Notes under the pieces: generated by a model
Told to the model about the DNA's origin: nothing
Databases searched by the model: none
Seen by the model: only the letters and a program-made list of their open reading frames with translations
Made by a program: the position numbers and the translations under genes
From: Valencia hispanica
Taxonomy: Eukaryota > Chordata > Actinopteri > Cyprinodontiformes > Valenciidae
Direction: 5' to 3'
DNA length: 64,000 nt
Assembly (NCBI GenBank): GCA_963556495.2
Contig: OY747702.1
Coordinates: 39,538,180-39,602,179, forward strand
Shown: piece after piece, positions 57,660 through 64,000 of the stretch
How the letters are laid out: each line of letters begins with the position of its first letter
How positions within the stretch are numbered: position 1 is the stretch's first letter

Positions 57660-58313
57660 TGGATTTTGTGTGGCAAGTTTGAGTTTTTCCTTCCACTTGG
57701 TTTTCTTCCCCTTTTTACCCCAAGGTGCCCTTTTGTTTTGTTCCTCCTGTTTGTGTCTCAAGTTAGTAGTTTTTCTTATTCAGTTTAATTATATTTTTGC
57801 ATTCTGGCACTTCCTGGGTTCTGTAGATGTTTTTCACCTCTGTCTATGTCCACCTTCCCATTTGTGTTTCCTTTATCTCTTTATTTAATTCCTCCTTCTG
57901 TTCTCCAGTGTTTCCTTAAGTTTCCCTTAGAGTTCTCCTTAGTCTTCTCTTTAGATAGTTTCTTAAGAATTTTCAAGTTTCTTAGTCTCCTGTCTCCCAG
58001 CCATTTTACCTCCTATCCCAGTTGATTACTTCCACCTGCTCTCTCCCTCTCACCTGCATCTGTTCTCACTAATTGGTCATTGGTCTTCTCAGTCACTTCC
58101 TCATTTCCTCCCCAGTATATATTCACCTCTCCTTCAGTCATTACTCGCTGGTTCGTCGTCGCTCTTCCCCTGCCGTTACCTCTCCTCATTGTTGCCCGTT
58201 CTGATTCCTGTTTTTCCCTGTGGATTTTAGTTCCCCACTCCGCCCTTGATACCCGACTCAAATTTCAGTGCAGTGTACAGTTTTAACCTGAAGAGGGTGC
58301 CACCCTGACAAAA
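57660..58313 (-). repeat. Inverted copy of the GGACCCAAATGCAG repeat family
   Basis: Pyrimidine-rich on the plus strand. Its reverse complement resembles 39,057-39,650 around the AACCAGCGAGTA-type block. The element ends CCACCCTGACA at 58,313, consistent with TGTCA…TGACA ends. ORFs on it are composition-driven. Confidence 0.45.
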
Positions 58314-58465
58314 TTTATATTTTTCTAAAATGTACTAAAATGCCAAAAATAATGATCAGACATGTAGACAGCACTATTAAGTACCAATTTATACAGTTTA
58401 TGAGCAAAAAACTATTGATTCTGGGGTGATTATTTGCCCCAATGCCAAGAAAGGAAAAACATCAG

Positions 58466-58590
58466 CAATCCATCATCCATCATCCATCCATCCATCGATT
58501 TTCTGTACCCGTCATTCCTATGCAGGGTTGCGGGGGGGGGGGGGGCTTGTGCCTATCTCCAGCTGTCATGGGGCGAGAGGCGAGTTTGAA
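58466..58590 (-). repeat. RTE-type 3' tail with ATCC repeats and a poly-G tract
   Basis: CATCCATCCATCCATCGATT, then TTCTGTACCCG…ATGCAGGGTTG, a run of 14 G (58,532-58,545) and GCTTGTGCCTATCTCCAGCT match a common fish LINE 3' end in minus orientation. No coding part is attached. Confidence 0.6.
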
Positions 58591-58690
58591 GCGTATACAT
58601 TTTTAAGACTGAAGCTTGCAAAGCCTGCCACTTGCTGAGCAAAAAAGAACGCATGGGCAGGGCTTCCTCTGTTGCCGGATGTTTTAAACA

Positions 58691-58891
58691 ATGGCGGATC
58701 ATATTGCGAGACTGGCTTGGCTTTATTTGCTAAATAAAGTTAGACAACATCGACGTCGGGCGCATCAGCTCCATTTGTGGATACACCCCATTTCTGAGTT
58801 TGGAGAGTTTAACCATTTGCTCCAGGAGCTGCATATGCATGAGGTTCGCGTTCAGCGCTTCTTTAAATGTGTAGTGACGTCATTACATTGA
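58691..58891 (+). pseudogene. PIF/Harbinger transposase N-terminal fragment
   Basis: The ATG frame (MADHIARLAWLYLLNKVRQH) continues with HLWIHPISEFGEFNHLLQEL, then VRVQRFFKC. This resembles the start of HARBI1-like transposases (…RxWWVxP…GEYxxLxQEL…FxxxxR). The frame ends after 66 codons and no catalytic DDE region follows, so this is a short internal-deletion derivative. A GTGTGAACGCGGC end near 59,113 may be the right terminus; the left terminus was not found. Confidence 0.55.
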
Positions 58892-59149
58892 GACGCTCTG
58901 ATTTGTTGACGCTCAGGGGATGATGCCGAAGGTTCAGCTAGCTCAACTTCCGCGTTGGCAGTTTTTGCTGCTTTGAAGCTTGGACAGCAGCAAAAGTTTC
59001 AAAAATTGCTGCTGGCAAAGCACACAAAGCACCACGAAGAACCTGACGGCCCTCTGACGGCCTCAACCATAGACTTAACATGTAATCTTGCCATTTTGGG
59101 CAGTGTGAACGCGGCATTATGAAGCCATTTCTAAATTATTAAACTTCAT

Positions 59150-60010
59150 CACTTTACAGAGAAAATATTTCTTACTAGCGGTAAACATTTAAGACCACTG
59201 CCAATATTCCAAGGAGTGGATATCCTAGAAAATTCTTCTCTAGGTCAGACAGTAATATACTTAAAGAAAATACAAGATAACAATAGTATTTAAAAATGTA
59301 AGCACTCCATCTCAGTCTCTACGGGCCTGAGTAAGCATGTTAAATATTAAGGTTCATGACAGAACAATGAGAAAAAGACTGAACAGGTATGGCTTGAGTT
59401 GACAGTTAAAGCCTCGTCTATTTAAAGATAATATGGCAGATTGACTTAGGTTTGCAAAGTTGCATCACAATGCATTGTAGAAGAGTTCAAAGTAGAGATG
59501 TCTAGTCATAAAGCACAGTGCCATTTTCAGAGAAACACAAACACCTCAAATCAGCTTAAATACTGTATGTCTTCTGTTAAGCACGGTGGTAGAGGCCTAA
59601 TGATTTGAGGTTGTTTAGAAGCCACAGAAACAAGACTTCGTCACTGAGTCATCAATTAATTTGATGATGTACTTTTCTAGAGTCAAAGATGAGGCCATCT
59701 GGTGGACAACCAAAGTTTTGCCCAAAATGGGTCATCAAACGGACCATGATTACATGCACACCAGAAATTTTGCAGCACATCAGTTTTGCAATGACCCAAT
59801 TAAAATTCAGTTGGATTACCGAGCTTTTCCATTTTCGTTTCCTCTTTTTGAATAAATGAGTGGAGAATCTGTTGTGCATTGTTAGACCCTTGAGGATAGA
59901 CAGAAATAATCTTAGAATCATTTGTCTAAAGCCCTAATAGAAAACACTCTGAAACTGAAGGTGAGGGTGTAATTGTATTTTACCATGGCTGTACACATGT
60001 TTGCCTTTGC
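59150..60010 (+). pseudogene. Probable Tc1/mariner transposase relic
   Basis: Heavily stopped. Frame fragments such as KDNMADXLRFAKLHHNALQK (59,430-59,490) and SVKHGGRG…MI.GC (~59,575-59,620) resemble Tc1-type catalytic-domain text; the region near 59,725 could be the second-Asp area with a deletion. Inverted ends were not identified, although CATGGCTGTACACATG at 59,985 could be near one. Recognition is from degraded protein text only. Confidence 0.35.
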
Positions 60011-60072
60011 ACACTTAGGCTGTAGTTGTTAAATTAGATTTTTGATTTTGCAATTAAATGCACCGATCAAAT

Positions 60073-61505
60073 CAATGGATGGATGTGCCATAACTTTCTC
60101 CAGCTGAATGGAAACAAAACAGAAGTAATTACTTTTGGACCTAAAGAGGAACGATCAAGAGTCAGCACACAGCTTCAGTTAATACAGCTAGAAACTACTG
60201 ATCAGGCCCGAAATCTAGGTGTAGTTATGGACTCAAACCTGAACCTCCAGGGTCACATAAAGGCAATATGAAGGTCAGCTTTCTATCACCTGAAGAACAT
60301 TTCTAGGATTAAAGGACTGATGTTTTAACAGGACCTTGAAAAACTCATCCATGCGTTTATCTTTAGTCGGATTGATTTCTGCAACAGCGTCTTCACAGGT
60401 CTGCCTAATAAGTCAATCAGAGAGCTGCAGCTGATCCAGAATGTTGACGCTCGTGTCCTCACTAGAACCAGGAAAGTAGAGCACATCACCCCAGTTCTAA
60501 ATTCCTTACACTGGCTCCCTGTAGCTCAGAGAATAGACTTCAAAATACGTTTACTATTTTATAAATAATTGAATGGCCTAGCATCAAAGTATATTGAAGA
60601 TCTGCTGTTACTATACCAACCCACCTGAACACTCAGGTCCTCTGATTTCAGTCTGCTCAGCATCCCTAAAGCACCTGTTTCGAATGTTATCATCCCATTA
60701 AATGGCCGTTATTAGCGGTCATCACTCCCATACAATAGCTTCAAAATGTTCCTCCTCTACCTCTTGATCGGTAGGTCGTTATCTTGTGACTTTAGGTTTT
60801 ATCTTGTGACTTTAGGTTTAGGAACTTGTCCCTTGTAGTTTTTAGGATTAGGGTTGGGGGTGGGGTAAGGCTATAAGTAAATATCCATCGTTGCCTAAAT
60901 TGTAAACACAGGTTTTAAATAAAGGTAACAAAAAGGAAGCTTCCGGTTTTAGACGTGGGTGATGCTGAAAAAAATTCTAATGCATATTATCACCGATAAC
61001 AATGGTAGATGTGCACCTTCTAGCCTGCTAGGATGTAGAGGAGGCACATTCTGAAGCTATTGTATGGGAGTGATGATCGCTAATAACGGCCATTTAAAGG
61101 TTGATAACATTCGAATCAGATGCCTAAAGTTAGAACCAAACACGGAGAAGCAGCTTTCAGTTTCTATGCTCCTCTAATCTGGAACAAACTTCCAGATAAC
61201 TGCAAAGCTGCTGAAACACTGAGTTCTTTTAAATCACAACTAAAAACGTATCTGTTTAGAGCTGCCTTTGAGTAATGTTTTCATGTATCATGTTTTGTTT
61301 ATGCTTCTTGCTGTTTCTACATTATATGCTTTGTAAAGCCTTGATATATCTATGTTAGCTTCTTGCTTTATTGCTGTTTTTACTTTATATGCTTTGTCTG
61401 TGTGTTAATGCTGTTTTTATTTTACCTCTTAATCATGTAAAGCACCTTGAATCACCTTGTTGTTGAAAGTGTGCTATACAAATAAAATTCCCTTGCCTTG
61501 CCTTT
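60073..61505 (+). mobile_element. L2 LINE 3' part, split by a MITE
   Basis: Plus frame: [20 protein letters not shown] (~60,083), [20 protein letters not shown] (~60,205), FSRIDFCN-like text (~60,365), then HITPVLNSLHWLPVAQRIDF (~60,484) and AAFSFYAPLIWNKLPDNCKA (~61,152). The 3' end at 61,430-61,500 is TGTAAAGCACCTTGAATCAC, then ATACAAATAAAATTCCCTTG. The CDS has a stop and frame changes. A MITE is inserted at 60,672-61,122. Similar to the copies at 42.5 and 51.8 kb. Confidence 0.88.
60672..61122. mobile_element. MITE in the L2 copy, hAT-like duplication
   Basis: Inverted ends: CACCTGTTTCGAATGTTATCA and, from the right, CATCTGATTCGAATGTTATCA, continuing to TTAAATGGCCGTTATTAGCG, so at least 45 bases are inverted. 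CCTAAAG (or CCCTAAAG / GCCTAAAG) occurs on both sides, a 7-8-bp duplication as in hAT. L2 sequence is continuous after removal. Noncoding. Confidence 0.85.
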
Positions 61506-64000
61506 TTCTTGTAAAGGGTAATATACATGTATGCACAGTTAAAGTTATTAAAAATGCATGTACATGATTTCTACAATTTTGCTTTTGGTTACAATATGAC
61601 ATTTGATACATTTTAAGAGTATAATTTCAAGATTTGTTTACTCAGATATAAAGTTTATACTAAGAAACAAACAGGATTTTAAAAATGATTGTCAATTGTT
61701 ACAGTTTAGTACGCTTTAATTCAATTTTCAAATTCCTGCTCCAATGTGGAAGTTTCTGAATAAATTATATTGTTCTATTAATTTTACTAAAATGCAGCAC
61801 ACCATTATTTGATTCAGCATTAAGAGCTAATGATCCAAATGCTCAAATTAATTTACTTTCTAAAATCATTCTTACTATTCTTATCATAGTAAGGTGAGAA
61901 TGGATCAGCAACTCACCCTAGAGCGACCTCTTCCTATCTGCTGCTTTGACTGGTGAGCAGACAACAACAACATGCCATCCTTGCACAAGATCAATGCTGC
62001 AATTTCCCGGCCATGTGACCTCAGCAAGGGCCACCGCGTGAAGGCATAAGTCAGTCAGTCTTTGTCAAATTGACATTCTAAAGTGGCTGTTTTCACCTTG
62101 TCAGAATGGCTGCAGCAGCTGCCACTAATGCTCTCCTCCGGCTTTGACACCGGCTGATTGGTGACTCACTGAGCTCAGAGCTTTATTCGACTGTCCATCA
62201 ATGCAAAAAGCTGAAGGGTCCCTGTCTCTCTGGTTAAACCCGGCCCCCCTCAGGGCCTCCAATCGCAAGGTCACAAGGCGATCTGTGTGAGGGCGACCTT
62301 GGCGGGATAGGGTATAATATGAATACAATCATGCTGAGTGGTGAAATAATGGCGCCGTAAATTCAATAAACAACCCAGTGGACCTGACATCACCTTTCTT
62401 TCATGACACCGCTTTCTGACAGGACAAAGTAATACAGAGCTCCCCAGAGAGTCCCTGAAAACAGTCAATTTCACTGTACTAAATGTCAGGGCAACCATGC
62501 ATGGAGATATGAAAATGGAAGCGCGGAAGAGAAGTCACTTAACAAAAGAGGAGAATGGAGACAAAAGCAGCAGGCAATATCAGAAGGATTTCCCCTCACT
62601 ACATGTTTGAGCATCTGAGCCCCGGAGACATGACAACAGGAAACCAGAAAGAAGGCTTCGATTGAGACACAGAAAAGGTAAAACAGAAAGGTAACATTTG
62701 CTAAATAAACAAGGATTTCACAGTAAACTTTTTTATTAGGTCGACATGATATATTTTTTTTTTATTTTGCCTTTTTAGTTATCCTATGGCTGGTAGCTCA
62801 CCAATATTATAACTAAAAGTATCTCAAAAATTTAGAAACATGTAAAAAGGCAGAAGAAAACAAGTTAACCACAAGGCATATTTTTTCATGGTCATCATGT
62901 TGCATTTGAAACACCAAACACGGGAATAAGTTCATAAAAAATCTCCAGTTAAGACAAACGGTGATATCAAAGCCTCTAGATCTAATTTGAATTCATACAG
63001 TAAATATTTACTTGGGAATTTCTTCAATTACGAGGATAAATTACCATGTAAAGCTTTGAGTGCAGTAGCTTGGAGACCTAACAAACTGACACCCTTCAGT
63101 AGGACTTAAAAGTGCTACTCGTTCCTGTCAGTCCGGTGTCCGGTGCCCTCTTCATCATCTTCATTCAATAAACAACCCTGCACTCACCACTGTCTGCATT
63201 TGGGTCCATGCTGCTCTACACACACCTGACAAATACTTTTGGTAAATGAGGAAAAATCTGTCCACTTTTCTTGTTTATAATCATAGAGCTCACCCACGTT
63301 TCATGTGAAGATGATTCTTCTACTAAAAATGCTCACAATGTCATTTTTTCCATTTTATCAATAAGTTGCCACACATCTAACTGACGTTATCTTTAACACT
63401 ACAACGGCCACTATACTGTAACTACCAGAACGGCCACAGGCGGTCATTTTGACTGTTGTATTTAAAACCTTATTTAATTATCTTGCAAGTTTACTACTGA
63501 GATAATACAAAAAATAATTTGCAAAACAATGTTTTAGAAACCACAATAAGGCAAAAATGACCATTTTTAATTTAATAGACTAAGTTTAATTATGCAAGCT
63601 TTTTCCTGAATCGAACATCAACCTCAAACTATTAGTGTAACATACATAGATGAGCATTTCTTTCAATCAACTCATTTGATATGTTTTACAAAAACACATT
63701 ACTATAAATTTACAACAATATTAGTTTCCTTTATCACAGAAACAAAATAGAGACGATTTTTATATTATCAAAATACATGTACTAAAGGGTAACGGCAAGC
63801 ATATAATAGAAGCAACAGAACAAGCTGGATGTCAAAACTCAGTAAAAGGAGCTGAAAATGCAAGGATATCTATATTATTATAACTATTTGCACTATTTAC
63901 AATGAGGCTAATAAAATTATTTACAGCACAAAGGAAGCGCAAATCAACTCTCTTCACCTGGCCCAACTCCTGCACACAGCTTTGCAGCATGTGCTGCAGG
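61506..64000. other. No gene recognised; two repeat ends
   Basis: Bases 63,130-63,233 (CACTGTCTGCATTTGGGTCC…CACACCTGACA) are one end of the GGACCCAAATGCAG repeat family. Bases 63,390-63,470 (TTTAACACTACAACGGCCAC and GGCGGTCATTTTGACTG) resemble a piggyBac-type terminus of an element that may continue beyond the window. Frames at 62,125-62,498 are short and unrecognised. Confidence 0.35.

Overview
The window is eukaryotic and almost certainly from a teleost fish. It holds Rex3, Rex1, L2 and L1 LINEs, Tc1-like, piggyBac, hAT and PIF/Harbinger elements, a tRNA-derived SINE resembling V-SINEs, spliceosomal introns, long tetranucleotide microsatellites and AT-rich intergenic DNA. This mix is typical of ray-finned fishes. 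No host gene could be recognised with confidence. The window reads as a gene-poor graveyard of nested transposable elements with one gene-bearing element that deserves attention.

Layout. 0-11 kb: two pieces of the very long GC-rich 3' UTR of an L1 LINE (minus sense), a Rex3 reverse-transcriptase fragment, the 5' third of a Tc1-like element, a Rex1-like LINE embedded in L1 UTR sequence, and a 5'-truncated L2. 11.7-17.8 kb: a 6.0-kb unit bounded by CACTG-type inverted ends. It carries a multi-exon gene for a four-C2H2-finger protein with a conserved C-terminal domain and no recognisable transposase. Decayed inverted copies of another family lie at 1-240 and 17,780-18,010. 18.8-28.1 kb: an RNase H-type LINE tail split by a MITE, then an 8.2-kb L1 on the minus strand with a broken ORF2 and a UTR containing an unexpected membrane-protein-like ORF. 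28.2-46.3 kb: two non-autonomous hAT elements that share internal sequence, a TTAA foldback element, PIF-like MITEs, a piggyBac (PGBD-like) remnant, and a 4-kb piggyBac element with an L2 and a nearly complete Tc1-like element inside it. 47-64 kb: a Rex3 copy split by two DNA elements (one carrying a near-perfect 178-bp hairpin), a hAT MITE, an L2 split by a SINE, a second Rex3, long CTAT/GATA arrays, a Harbinger N-terminal fragment, a probable Tc1 relic and an L2 split by a MITE.

The nesting gives a relative insertion history: LINEs are repeatedly cut by younger MITEs with clear target-site duplications (TSDs: TTAA, TTA, 7-8 bp). All reverse-transcriptase and transposase reading frames I can see are broken, so these copies look inactive. 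The most intact coding unit is the spliced zinc-finger gene at 14.2-16.5 kb. Element boundaries come from visible terminal repeats, TSDs or comparison between copies inside this window; family names come from recognised protein motifs.
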